Assembly: GCA_021014945.1 (NCBI GenBank)
Contig: MU266683.1
Coordinates: forward strand, 1 to 22,731
Origin: Leucogyrophana mollusca
Taxonomy: Eukaryota; Basidiomycota; Agaricomycetes; Boletales
Length of the DNA: 22,731 bases
Reading direction: 5' to 3'
The notes under the pieces are model-generated. The model was not told the DNA's origin, made no database searches, and saw only the letters and a program-made list of their open reading frames with translations. A program made the translations under genes and the position numbers. Of this stretch, positions 8,871-17,944 are shown in pieces. Every line of letters starts with the position of its first letter. The first letter of the stretch is position 1.

Positions 8871-9689
8871 CATATGAGTCCCCCAATGCACAGGCATTGT
8901 AGATTGATAAACATTCAGAATGTGCAAATTTTCATCTAACGCTTGAACAAAATCACACAACACTCGGTTGTCAGCTGATAGCATTGCGATTAGATTGGCC
9001 ATAGCATGCCTCAATTATCTCCTCGCTCCCACCTGCCCCTCGCACATGCACACATACGCACCTCAATCATTTGCTGGGCCCACTCTGACTCGGGTCGCAG
9101 ACACGGACACAGGCTGTACCGCAGATTGAGAGGGGTGAGGCATTGCCATTCAAAGGTATGTCTTGTGTTGTATTTGTAATATACTCGACCCTGACACCTT
9201 CGTAGTGTGGCCCGTGCTGTCAATGTGACACTGACATCAACTGGAGGCATCCTTCCCCATGCCCACGCACACACACACATGCACTTACCCCAATGTCCAT
9301 GCCAAAGGCAGTTGGAGGGTCAAAAGGTACGTATCGGTGACTCTTACTCCAGATGGTTGCGCTAAAATATTCACATCTTTCTTTCTATCAGCCGTCATGT
9401 TGGTGTCATTCTGCATTCCAAACACTTATAAATGCCAAGTCAACATAGACGAAGACGGGATTCATTTATTATTAGTGGTAAGTAATAAATCTCCTGCACA
9501 CAGCTCTACCGCGATGAAACCAGCCCCAATCAAGTCTGTCAACGCTGCAAAAACACGATGACAATGTTGGGGCCGAAAGGTACACACCGATGACTCTTAC
9601 TCAGGATGGTTGTGCTAAAGCATGCACGTGTTTCTTTCTACTGCATATGTGAGGCTCGCGTCGACTTTGTACACTTTGTACAGTGTGGG
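8871..9689. other. Unassigned DNA with a repeated intron-like block
   Basis: No gene is identified. It is richer in CpG than the flanking relics from about 9010 on. An imperfect direct repeat of ~83 bp occurs at 9309-9393 and 9566-9648 (AAAGGTAC.., GACTCTTACTC, ATGGTTG, GCTAAA, TTTCTTTCTA in order). The first copy begins GTACGT and ends TATCAG, as a 65-bp intron would. A plus-strand frame at about 9394-9480 followed by GTAAGT could be an exon of a fragmented gene. A CA microsatellite (CACACACACACATGCAC) lies at 9267-9284. Confidence 0.4.
9309..9648 (+). repeat. Direct repeat pair, ~83 bp, 255 bp apart
   Basis: Copy 1 is 9309-9393 and copy 2 is 9566-9648, about 75% alike by eye. Both contain GATGACTCTTACT or GGTGACTCTTACT, then ATGGTTG, then GCTAAA. 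Copy 1 has intron-like GT..AG ends; copy 2 ends TACTGC and would not splice at that point. Confidence 0.55.
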
Positions 9690-9699
9690 CATTTCCCCT

Positions 9700-9815
9700 A
9701 AAAGCTACCTGTCCAGGGGCGAGAGGCAGGGATCGAACTTGTTGGTGGGCAGGTAGGTGGGGGAGTGCACAACAAAGGTGCGTCTCCCACTGTTGGCCCC
9801 ACCGGTGATCACATG
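9700..9815 (-). repeat. tRNA/SINE-like segment with B box
   Basis: On the minus strand GTTCGATCC (9730-9738) is a perfect Pol III B-box core. About 50 bases upstream is GGCCAACAGTGGG, loosely like an A box. The sequence does not fold as a full tRNA: the T-stem halves do not pair. It is best read as a decayed tRNA-derived SINE head, or as chance. Confidence 0.3.
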
Positions 9816-10168
9816 CACTGGGCTTTTTGAGTCAAAGTGTGACAAACACACTTTACCAGTCAATACTTATATACAAGAGACTACTTGTGTAACTTGGGGC
9901 CACATTTGTCGGTGATTGGTCCCAAATCAGGCTGAGGGTTTGACTGACACTTTTGGCCATTGTGTCGCAATTTGAATGAGCACCATCTTCATAGAACTAA
10001 CCCCCTCAACCACTCTGTGTGTCATCAAAAGTCTCTTTGTCAAATTCATGTTTGCACTGTTCATCAATATTACAATATGCATGAGCACTTTCAGACCATC
10101 ATGCCAATGCACACTAATGTCACCAACCACACCACAGCTCCGCATCAAATCTCTTTCTTTATCTGCTG

Positions 10169-10501
10169 GTGGACCAGTTGATACTTGTTGATACGTTTGA
10201 AGAGCACTGTATTCCGGATTTCTTCAAAGACATCAAAGCAACCTCCGAAGTTGCAAACGGTATGTTGAATGGGGTCAAATATGATGCCTGCATGTATTAT
10301 CAGCTGAAATCACCTGTGCGGCTCCCTGCTGACCCTGATGAGGAGACCATACGCTCATGTATGGACAAGAGCAACTGGGTGGAACTCAAGACTAGCTGTA
10401 GCTTGGAGGTACTGGGTCAAGAGTTTGAGTCTCACTATGTCTATATGGCCATCAAGCTGCCAAGCAGTAAGTGCCAGCCACTGCTCACTTGGTGGTTCTA
10501 A
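10169..10501 (+). pseudogene. Unidentified exon-like ORF
   Basis: An open frame of about 110 codons, also open for some codons before 10169, encodes an acidic, ordinary-looking protein segment (VDTFEEHCIPDFFKDIKA.., ..RLPADPDEETIRSCMDKSN). There is no good ATG. A GTAAGT donor at 10467 follows AIKLPS, so the true exon may end there. No partner exons are recognised on either side. I do not recognise the family. Amino-acid composition favours a real, now isolated exon over chance, but only weakly. Confidence 0.35.
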
Positions 10502-11319
10502 TGCCTTACAGTACTGTGATGACCTGTACAGACCTTGACAGAACACTCTGGACAGTATTGACAGTGTTTGACAGCACAAGACAGTCACTTCCACAAATCA
10601 CTTGCTGATGGACTCAGGATAAATAAGATAAGCACTTGATTACAGAACTCACATAAAAATGTTGTAACAGGTCATAAATCTAGAGTTATCATAATTTGCG
10701 TGAATAGTAGATAGGCTAGCTGAGATGATACGAGAATGACGAGATGCAAACAACCTAATCAAGGTTGACGTTGAACTTGGTGTTCGAGACATGAATGCCC
10801 GTTTTTGCAGGGGTGCTGAAGAGGGTCAACATTTTGTTGTGGGCAATGCTCAGACAAAGGGAAGAAGAGGACATGAGTGCAATGAGGGGATGAGAACAAC
10901 ACTTGCCAGAAAAGGGTGAAAGTGTTGGCTTACAAGAGTACTCTAATAGTGGATAGTGATGACATCTGCAAATGGTGATAGCACCAATGTCATGTCCTCT
11001 GGTTCTAGTCATGCGACACTCACCCCACACAGCAACTTACACAGAGTGCATGCAGCCCCAGACACCACCTTTCCTAACACTGGCATTGCCCATATGCTCA
11101 TCAGGAAAAATCACTATTTCTATATAGGGATCCATAGTGCTATATAGGTGTTATAGCTATCAAAGCACTAGATAAGCAATAATTTCTATAGCTGTTATAG
11201 CTGACCTAATTCTACACTATTAATTATATATCACTTATATTGCAAGTACTTCTAGTCAATACGAGTGAACAAAAAGAGATTAGAACCACCTGCAGAGTAA
11301 ATAAAATTAAAAGTAAACT
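10502..11319. other. Unassigned DNA
   Basis: Nothing firm. ACAGTACTG and GACAGTATTGACAGTGTTTGACAG form a short repeated string near 10507-10580. From 11100 the DNA becomes very AT-rich with many TATAGC, CTATAG and TATATA motifs, which recur at 11630-11800 and may belong to a decayed non-autonomous element. Confidence 0.35.
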
Positions 11320-11415
11320 ATTTGCCACCACCAGGAATTGAATCCTAGACCTCATAATGAGTAAGTTCCCATACTCAGGCTTTATCCAGCCACATCATAC
11401 CAGCTCAGCTATAAA
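11320..11415 (-). repeat. tRNA-derived SINE-like head
   Basis: The minus strand reads like a diverged tRNA: an A box resembling TGGCTGGATAAAGC, an anticodon-arm-like ACTTACTCATTATGAG, and a B box GGATTCAATTCC one or two changes from GGTTCGANTCC, followed by CCTGGTGGTGGCA. Box order and spacing fit Pol III promoters. No clean cloverleaf with a CCA-ready acceptor stem is seen, so a SINE head or tRNA pseudogene is more likely than a working tRNA. Confidence 0.45.
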
Positions 11416-11889
11416 AGCCATACTATTCCTGGTATCATTAGACCATATATATCACATTTTTAACTTGGAACATTGTCTTCAGAGTCCTGATTCAACTGTT
11501 ACACTTGTCAGTGGCTACATTAGCAAACCATAAGTTATACAAAGAGATAAGATGTTATCAAGAGTTGCTTTGGTACTATTCAAAGCCAAATATAGAAGGT
11601 AAAAGATATTTGATCTGATATAGATAGCTCTATTAGCTCTTATATCTGACTATAGGAAAGTGCTCAAAATCTCAAACTTGCTGAATTTATTTTGTACAGG
11701 TGTTTTTATGTGACCTGAACTAGAATTCTACTAAACTGGGAAAAAGGCACTTACATATAGATGTCACCATAGAGCTATAATAGTTATAATGGCTGCTATA
11801 GTTGGAACATTTTCTCCTCCTTATATGTGATGTATTGCTTACTAATATATATTTATGGTCATATTATCTGATATAATCACTTATAAAAT
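11416..11889. other. AT-rich unassigned DNA
   Basis: TATAG/CTATA-rich, no coding frame. Similar motifs at 11104-11220 suggest both belong to one AT-rich element surrounding the tRNA-like segment, but no terminal repeats could be defined. Confidence 0.3.
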
Positions 11890-12250
11890 AGTGGAAAAGG
11901 TTTAAAATTATGAAATTGTCATATCCCGTGCAGCCACGTGCCCGTATATCCCATTCCAGTTCCTTTCTGCCCCTTTCTGTACACCTCCGATCCCTCCGTC
12001 TAACATATGTTGGACTTAACATTTTTTCAGACTCATCACTCCATCTCCGGTCCTCCGGATATTCCGCCAGTCCTTCGGACCGAACACCGCCTCGTTGGAT
12101 CTCCAGTATGTTGTCACTTATAGTTTCCATATTATTATGCATTGCCTTTTGTTAGCCTCTATATTAACTCTATTACTTATCCTCCGTTCTGTCACACTAA
12201 TCCTATGTACATAGCCTCCTCTGTTCTCCGGACCCACTTTATGTGTTCAT
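11890..12250 (+). mobile_element. LTR-related fragment, opposite orientation
   Basis: 12199-12235 matches the reverse complement of 21352-21388, inside the copia LTR, at 36 of 37 positions. The whole stretch shares the odd CCGGA/TCCGG-rich, purine-strand-biased texture of that LTR. It therefore looks like a related LTR lying in the opposite orientation. Outside the 37-bp core the two diverge strongly, so it may be a different family sharing one block. Ends are undefined; 12250 is where coding sequence of the next gene stops. Confidence 0.5.
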
Positions 12251-13276
12251 TTCAATGGAAATAGATGGTCCTTCCATGTTCACTGTAGTTTAGGTAGGAC
12301 TCTTTTAAATCAGAAGCCTTTCCAGCTTGGTTACCAAATACCAGACTTGGGGTTACAGTGACTTCTGTTTGGCGTCTCAACATGCTGCTTTGAACATTTG
12401 TCACATAGACCATACAGTTGACATCTCCCAGACTAGCAAGAATCCACAGTGATGCAGTGCACTCCAATACATTGGCATGATTGAGATTGCCCACCCCCAT
12501 GTATTTGTGTGGGGTTTCCTCTGATATGTGAGGTGCAAAGCTGGAGTATATATTATTGCCCTTGAGAACAATGAAAACCATGAGGATACCAAGGGACCAA
12601 ATGTACAATCAAAATCTTCCTAGGCAAAAAAATCCTGGATCATTTCCTGGTAGTTGGAGTCAGCTGGTAAGTTGCACCGTAATGCTGTGAATTAAAATAC
12701 ACCCTCACCCTCTGGAATTCACAACAGCATCATCACCATTGTGAATGTAAGTGGATTATCACCTATGTTCATGTACCAAGAACTCTGCAATTCTCCAATA
12801 GCCGTGATGAGTTCGCCACTGCCTTGGCACTCAGATATATTCATCTGGCATCCCATAGGCCCTGGTTCAAGCCCACTGAATGAGAAGATGTTATTGTCGA
12901 TCATGATCATTAATGCTAGGTTGTAGGATGCCTCAAACAACCCCTTGCACAACTTTGTAGACCAGTCATTTCACACTAGGCCTGGAATTGTGGGAATGGC
13001 TGGAATGGCTGGCAAGTTCCCACTTTCTTCCCTTCCCCATGGCAATACCTGCAATTCCTTCACCAAGAATCTGGCCCCTGCTCCCTCAACACATTGATCA
13101 GGCAGGTGCAAAGTGTGCACAAACCTGATTGCCACTGCCTTCCTACCTTCCCCATTGACTAGAGCCACATATGGGACCCTGGCTGCCATCTCCAACATTC
13201 CTGGAACAAGTGGTGGGACACAAGCCTTGTGATTGAAGAATTCAACTTGTGCGAGCTCTGGAGGTGTGCATATTCA

Positions 13277-13854
13277 GACCAACCTGTCCTTGTGCACCTG
13301 GTGGTTAATCAGGAAGTAGTTGTGTGAATAGGAGTAGCCTTTAATGTAGCAGGCATCTTTCAATACCTTGAATGTGGGGTCTTGTGGATGAGTGGTGTTG
13401 ACAACTTCTTTGAAAATATCCTGGCATTGGCCACAGAGCCCAAGTGTATAAATGTCAATGTTTTTGAAATTGAAAAATAGCAGGGGTTTTTGAAAATGAA
13501 AACTGGCTGGGGTTTTTGAAAACAGTGTGCCTAGGGCCCACTCTGGTGCCAAACAGTGCCACACTGTAGCCATAAATAGATAGAGGGTGTATCTATCTAT
13601 TTGTTTGTTTATTTTTTTAATTCCTGATATATATACCACCGGGAACCCTGCCATTTTTCAATTTCAAAAACGTTGACATTTATACACTTGGGCTCTGTGG
13701 CCAATGCCAGGATATTTTCAAAGAAGTTGTCAACACCACTCATCCACAAGACCCCACATTCAAGGTATTGAAAGATGCCTGCTACATTAAAGGCTACTCC
13801 TATTCACACAACTACTTCTTGATTAACCACCAGGTGCACAAGGACAGGTTGGTC
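13277..13854. repeat. 202-bp inverted repeat, ~99% identical
   Basis: Arms 13277-13478 and 13653-13854 are reverse complements differing at about two positions, around a 174-bp spacer. The arms contain exon sequence of the minus-strand gene at 12252-14340, so one exon has been copied in inverted orientation. One of the differences is CG versus CA. The spacer holds a doubled GGGGTTTTTGAAAA motif and a small ATAGATAG..CTATCTAT hairpin. A shorter direct copy of the right-arm start lies at 13857-13941 at lower identity. Confidence 0.9.
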
Positions 13855-13856
13855 CC

Positions 13857-13941
13857 ATTTTTCAATTCAAAAACATCAACATTTGTACACTTGGGCTCTA
13901 TGGTCAATGCCAGGGTATTTTCAAAACAAGTAGTCAACACT
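13857..13941 (+). repeat. Third, diverged copy of the arm sequence
   Basis: About 85 bp resembling 13650-13730 in direct orientation (CATTTTTCAATTC.., ACACTTGGGCTCTATGG, GCCAGGGTATTTTCAAAA). It differs from both arms far more than they differ from each other, so it is an older copy. Confidence 0.7.
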
Positions 13942-14539
13942 AGTGTGTGGATATTCCCAGTCTGCTGGTACATTTTGAGGTGCAGGGGGGAATTAAAGGG
14001 TAAGTGACAGCGGAGGTTGTTTTGATAGCTTCACATCCAGATACACATTCCATTTGGTGGGGTCTTTGCTCATTGGAATGGGGCACACATACTGTGCCAC
14101 CATACTGAACATACATTATTGATGCTCTAAAAAAGAGGCACCGCCAAAATCTATGGTGTTGTGCAGTGTCGTTTGTGTAGGTGCCAGCTGTGAGTCACCG
14201 GTGCAGTTTGACCCAGAGTCTGCTCACTTTATACTAACTCACCGGGCTTGCATAATTAAGATGATAGATGATATCTTACCCATAGCAATATCCTGCCATT
14301 CTGCATTCAATATGTGGATTGGTTTATCTTGAAGGGACATGGTTGATGTGGAGAACTTTGATGTATAAGTACAGGAGGACTCAGTCCCAGCAGGATACTG
14401 AAAAGGGGCAGAGGACAAACAGATGTAAAGAATTATGGGGGAGCTGGTTAAAGATATGAAAGAAAAGATCTACAACTATGCATGAATGTAACAACAATAA
14501 CTTGTAGCTCCAAGACACACCTGGCTCACAGGGGGTGCA

Positions 14540-15190
14540 ATGGACTCATTCTTGTTTAAGGCGCACCAGATTGGCCTTGGAACTGATCTAGTTGCTGGTT
14601 ATATGTGGCTGCCCACACCTGGCAGTTGTCATTCTGTCCATTGAATACCTAGACTTTTTAGGCTGCTGCACTGTCCACAGGTGCTCCCTGGCCATGTTGT
14701 GTACCAGTGAATGTAAACTGTTGTACCTTTTCCCAGTCAGGTGGGAAGTTCTTTCCGGGATGTGGGCATGCAGGACATAAAATGGTGCATTCCCCTTGTT
14801 TGGTGGCATCTATGCCCTCAGGGTCATGTCCACCGCCTGAGCACTTCAACATCTTTAAATGCTGCCACTGGTGAACCATTTACAAGAATGCTTTGTAATG
14901 ATCCTGAGGAATATTGTGTGAGGGCATGCAGCATCAAGAGTAGGTTAGAAATACTCACCTTTGGGGGTGTAAGACCTGTGTTGTTTGTTCGTTGCACCAG
15001 AGCATCATAGAACTCATAAGATGAGACCTTTGATTCAAACAAAAGAAGATGGTATTTTTCTAGCACATGGAAAGCCACCGCTGATTTGGGTCCTACAGAA
15101 GTGGAGGGAAACCAGCAGACTCTGAGCAGTTCTTGGTGTGTGTTTGAGGTCTTCAGTATCTAGCTGTTGAAAAACATGGGTGCAGTAACC
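14540..15190 (-). pseudogene. KDZ transposase relic, N-terminal part
   Basis: On the minus strand the translation runs THQELLRVCWFPST, VLEKYHLLLFESKVSSYEFY, ALVQRTNNTG, then HYKAFL*MVHQWQHLK, GHDPEGIDATKQGECT, ILCPACPHPGKNFPPDWE and PKKSRYSMDRM, ending in SKANLVRLKQE, which corresponds to the DANFRL-type start of the KDZ catalytic region. This is the segment between the cysteine-cluster domain and the core in KDZ proteins. Two introns with GT..AG ends fit the frame: 14904-14958 and 14663-14726. A TGA stop lies in the HYKAFL segment, where CGA would restore Arg, and another ends the frame after VRLKQE. Homology stops there, so the catalytic core is gone. The cysteine cluster expected further upstream was not found. 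Confidence 0.85.
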
Positions 15191-16275
15191 TTACCTGCAC
15201 CATTTTTAGTTACATCACCAGGTAGATGGAAGCACAAATGGAGGTGGGAGAGAGACGTAACCATTAGACTAAAATGTTCATCCCAGTCCAAGTGTCACCC
15301 AAATGAGCTGGGTAAGCAAATAAAATGGGACTTTCAATAGTTAGTAGGCACCAGTCCACATGTGAGTAATGTATCCATAACATCGGATACCGTGGAATGC
15401 TTCGTCACCACTTGAAAATGTAGTGTTAGGCATGTTTGTGGGAGAGGATTAACATGCTGCATGACATACTGATGACTATGGTATTGGTAGCTGTGCCTTG
15501 TATAAATATTGTCTGTATGTCCATACTGACTGAGTGGCACAATCTGTCAATGCAGAGATGCAACACATGCAGCTGGTAGTAGTGATGTGAAAATACTGAG
15601 ATGTGATGGAAAGCTAAAATATCTCACAATGCTTGGCCACCTGGGATATGTTGACATGTTAGCTCACTTCCGGGAATATAAGTTTTTGATGGGTATTTAC
15701 ATATGATGAATAGGGTGATGCTATAATTCAAAGAAACGTACACCGTGATCTACACAAAAAGTGTTTCATGTAAGGTCAGGCTACTATTGCTGGAACAATT
15801 AGGAGAGGTATCCCATTTTGTAGAGCACCTTAAAAAGTATAGGAACCCTTGGTTTCATAATATTCTAACCGTTAATTACTGAGATATAAGCTATCGTATA
15901 TGGCCCACTCAGTCTCCCTTGGTTCCACTCCATTCTATTCCATTCTAGTCATGTCTTTGTAATACACAACATCATCATGACATTATAATCAGTATGTGAC
16001 CAATACCTCCACAACGATAAGATAGCCTGTAGAGATATTAGTGGTGTTCAAAGTAGATTTCAGGAGCTCTCAGAAATATCTGAGAGCGCCTGAAAGATGT
16101 CAGAAAAGTGTTCAGAAATAAAAGATGAAAACGTGGCCCCCACTGGATTTTAAGCTCCACTTGAAATATCAGTAGCTGTCTTGCGTCCGGCATGGCTTCT
16201 GTTGTGGGTGTGGCACCACATTTCGGCCACGCAATTATTCACACAGCTTACAAATATGGGCAAGATATGTATGAG
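15191..16275. other. Unassigned DNA upstream of KDZ relic
   Basis: An intron-like GTAAGG..TTTTTCAACAG (minus strand, near 15159-15189) suggests the KDZ gene once extended here, but no domain is readable. A perfect 9-bp hairpin with a 4-base loop lies at 16066-16087. The rest shows no gene, RNA or repeat I can support. Confidence 0.35.
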
Positions 16276-16790
16276 CAGACAGCAGATGGCTTATCTTGCT
16301 GATCTCTACCTCTCTCAACACAACCCCTACTATGCCTTACCACTCTAGGCGCTCAGATTTTGTCCATGACCTATATATAGCTTTATTGGATGTTTCAAGG
16401 GCTCAACATGACCTTTGGGTGGCACATACGGAGATGGATGGTGCATTCAACTCTGGATCAGATGAATCAAACAATTTGGATGGCCTAGGTGGCCTCAATC
16501 AGATGCTGTATCTGTCTCTAATATCCCCACTATCTCCAGTATCCTCTTTACGTTCAGATGACAGCCAGTCCTCATGGGACAGCCTTGATCATATTCCTAG
16601 GCATCAATGCAGCATTGGAGTGCAATATGGAGGAGATTGTGGCTCTTTGGGATGAAGTGGAGATGGCTCAAGTTCTCTTCAGGCCAGCCCAGCCAATTAT
16701 GGGTGCCCCACAGCTCCAGCTCTTGGAGCACTTTCCTGTCCACCAGTGTCACACATCAAAAGTGTTTGGTAGCGAGAACATTGATTATTG
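16276..16790 (+). pseudogene. Possible PIF/Harbinger-type N-terminal fragment
   Basis: Two frames join across a frameshift near 16600. The first gives SDFVHDLYIALLDVSRAQ.., an acidic Ser-rich stretch and QMLYLSLISPLSPVSSL; the second gives ECNMEEIVALWDEVEMAQ.. and GAPQLQLLEHF. The ordering (acidic linker, helical W-DEVE segment, then an APQLxLLEHF box) resembles the region ahead of the nuclease domain in fungal Harbinger-like proteins. The nuclease domain is not found downstream, so the piece is truncated as well as frameshifted. The family call rests on pattern memory only. Confidence 0.4.
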
Positions 16791-17053
16791 ACAAATATAC
16801 GACCCCAAATGCAGCACAGGATGATCCCTCATTCATTCATTCCCCATTCGGATGATCTGTGCTCACTCAATTTGTCTTATCGCACCACAGCAGCATTCAT
16901 CACGGCAATCATGTAAACAGGACGATTATTTGCAGATGCACATCTTTTTCATTTCCCCACCACCTATCACATTCAGACGCCCACCATCACACTCATTACA
17001 ATCACAATTACCACATCCTGACACCCACTACTTGATGCCCACCATATATTGCC

Positions 17054-17566
17054 ATGTCTGCCATAATCCCACTCCATGCTGACAAATCCAACTTCATGCG
17101 TGCCTACCGTTATAAAGACAACCCAAAGTCACCATGGGTCACAGCTACCACGTCTCACCCTCTCCCCATCAAATTTAGGGATCATTTAATTGTCAAGGCC
17201 ATATTATCAGAGACATGGAGCTGGTTTTTTGGTACAGTCACAGGAGTTGCATGTCTGGAGAAACATTGGGCTATATTGAAACTGATGCCTAACAGAGAGG
17301 CCTATGGAGAGTATATGCCTGAATCCCCATTTCTCCTCACCGTTCTCATGTTGTGGACCCATCTCCCCCCCATTCATCGCATTTGTTATTCCCTCCTTTC
17401 TAAAACTGATTGCCTACCTTGGATTACTGCTCATGTCTTTGGCAACAATGCCCCTTATCTCTCATTTGATGAGAAATACAACACTCCTCCTCCTAGATGG
17501 ATGATTAACTCGCAGATCATTCCTGGAGTCCCAATATGGTCATATGACTCAGTGGAGGTGTCATGA
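17054..17566 (+). CDS. Hypothetical 170-aa ORF
   Basis: One of the longer uninterrupted frames outside the transposons; ATG at 17054 and TGA at 17564. The product is mixed, with Pro- and Trp-rich stretches (KSPWVTATTSHPLPIKF, FLLTVLMLWTHLPPIHRI, YNTPPPRWMINSQ) and no signal peptide or domain I recognise. CpG is rare in it, as in the decayed neighbours. It might be a remnant of a larger retroelement or cellular gene; upstream 16860-17050 is C/A-rich with repeated CACCCAC-like strings. No splice or promoter evidence was found. Confidence 0.3.
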   Translation: MSAIIPLHADKSNFMRAYRYKDNPKSPWVTATTSHPLPIKFRDHLIVKAILSETWSWFFGTVTGVACLEKHWAILKLMPNREAYGEYMPESPFLLTVLMLWTHLPPIHRICYSLLSKTDCLPWITAHVFGNNAPYLSFDEKYNTPPPRWMINSQIIPGVPIWSYDSVEVS

Positions 17567-17944
17567 CTCAGACAATAAGAGGCAGCGTGATTTATTGGTC
17601 AGGACAATTTCTAATATCTTTTATTTTTGGACTTGTGATTATTCATCTCTTTTCCTTTATTTTTTTTTATCATTGGACAATTATTCTTGCTTATTCAGAC
17701 ACTCCTGTGTTGCTCACTCAGCCTTCATCTATCTTTAAACTAACATTTTCACATGTTATTGTCTTTATTTATGGATTGTACTGCTTTGTGCTGCTTTCCT
17801 TATTCATTGCTTACTTTCCTTTCTCACATTATTGTGCTTTTCAAATATAATGACAATCGCCCCCCCAAAAAAAATCATGTCATTGGGTCGCGTCCATACT
17901 GAGTCGTGTGCCACACCTCTTGGATAGCACATATCTATACTGGG
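17567..17944. other. T-rich spacer before mariner
   Basis: Strongly T-rich; a hydrophobic-looking frame here is a by-product of T-rich codons. It ends with a C7A8 homopolymer at about 17860-17874, flanked by AATGACA (17849-17855) and TGTCATT (17878-17884), an inverted pair. The mariner element's left end should lie here, but no inverted terminal repeat matching the right side was found. Confidence 0.35.

Larger units (their letters stand above)
12252..14340 (-). pseudogene. Broken multi-exon gene of unknown function
   Basis: The likely start is ATG at 14338-14340 (MSLQDKPIHILNAEWQDIAM), followed by a GTAAGA donor. Later coding stretches are: 14104-13998 (MVAQYVCPIPMSKDPTKWNVY); 13478-13200 in the left arm of an inverted repeat (DIFKEVVNTTHPQDPTFKVL, then VPYVALVNGEGRKAV); 13200-12720 (LPDQCVEGAGARFLVKEL.., MNISECQGSGELITA, SSWYMNIGDNPLTFTMV); and 12590-12252 (GILMVF, GNNIYSSFAPHISEET, TPSLVFGNQAGK). 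In-frame TGAs near 13275, 12971 and 12719, a TAA near 12695 and a frame change near 12600 break it. The family is not recognised. The tail (a G-I-L-x-V-F strand, then a GNNIYSSFAP turn) is compatible with a double-stranded beta-helix dioxygenase, but no clear HxD metal motif is visible, so this is only a guess. It lies just downstream of a KDZ N-terminal relic on the same strand. Confidence 0.6.

Noticed and set aside
9700..9815. Functional tRNA gene
   Set aside because: The B-box core is perfect but the T-stem halves do not pair and no acceptor or anticodon arm is found.
11320..11415. Functional tRNA gene
   Set aside because: Diverged boxes and no consistent acceptor stem; a SINE head or tRNA relic is more likely.
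13768..14007. Plus-strand ORF as a separate gene
   Set aside because: Its start duplicates the exon of the minus-strand gene through the inverted repeat; the rest is a diverged repeat copy.
16066..16087. 9-bp hairpin as a terminator
   Set aside because: Eukaryotic context, no T-tract, no associated gene; likely chance.
17563..17850. Hydrophobic, membrane-like ORF
   Set aside because: T-rich DNA gives Phe/Leu/Ile codons in any frame; no ATG context, motif or conservation evidence.
17849..17884. Left terminal inverted repeat of mariner
   Set aside because: The 7-bp inverted pair is local and nothing like it occurs right of 18961.
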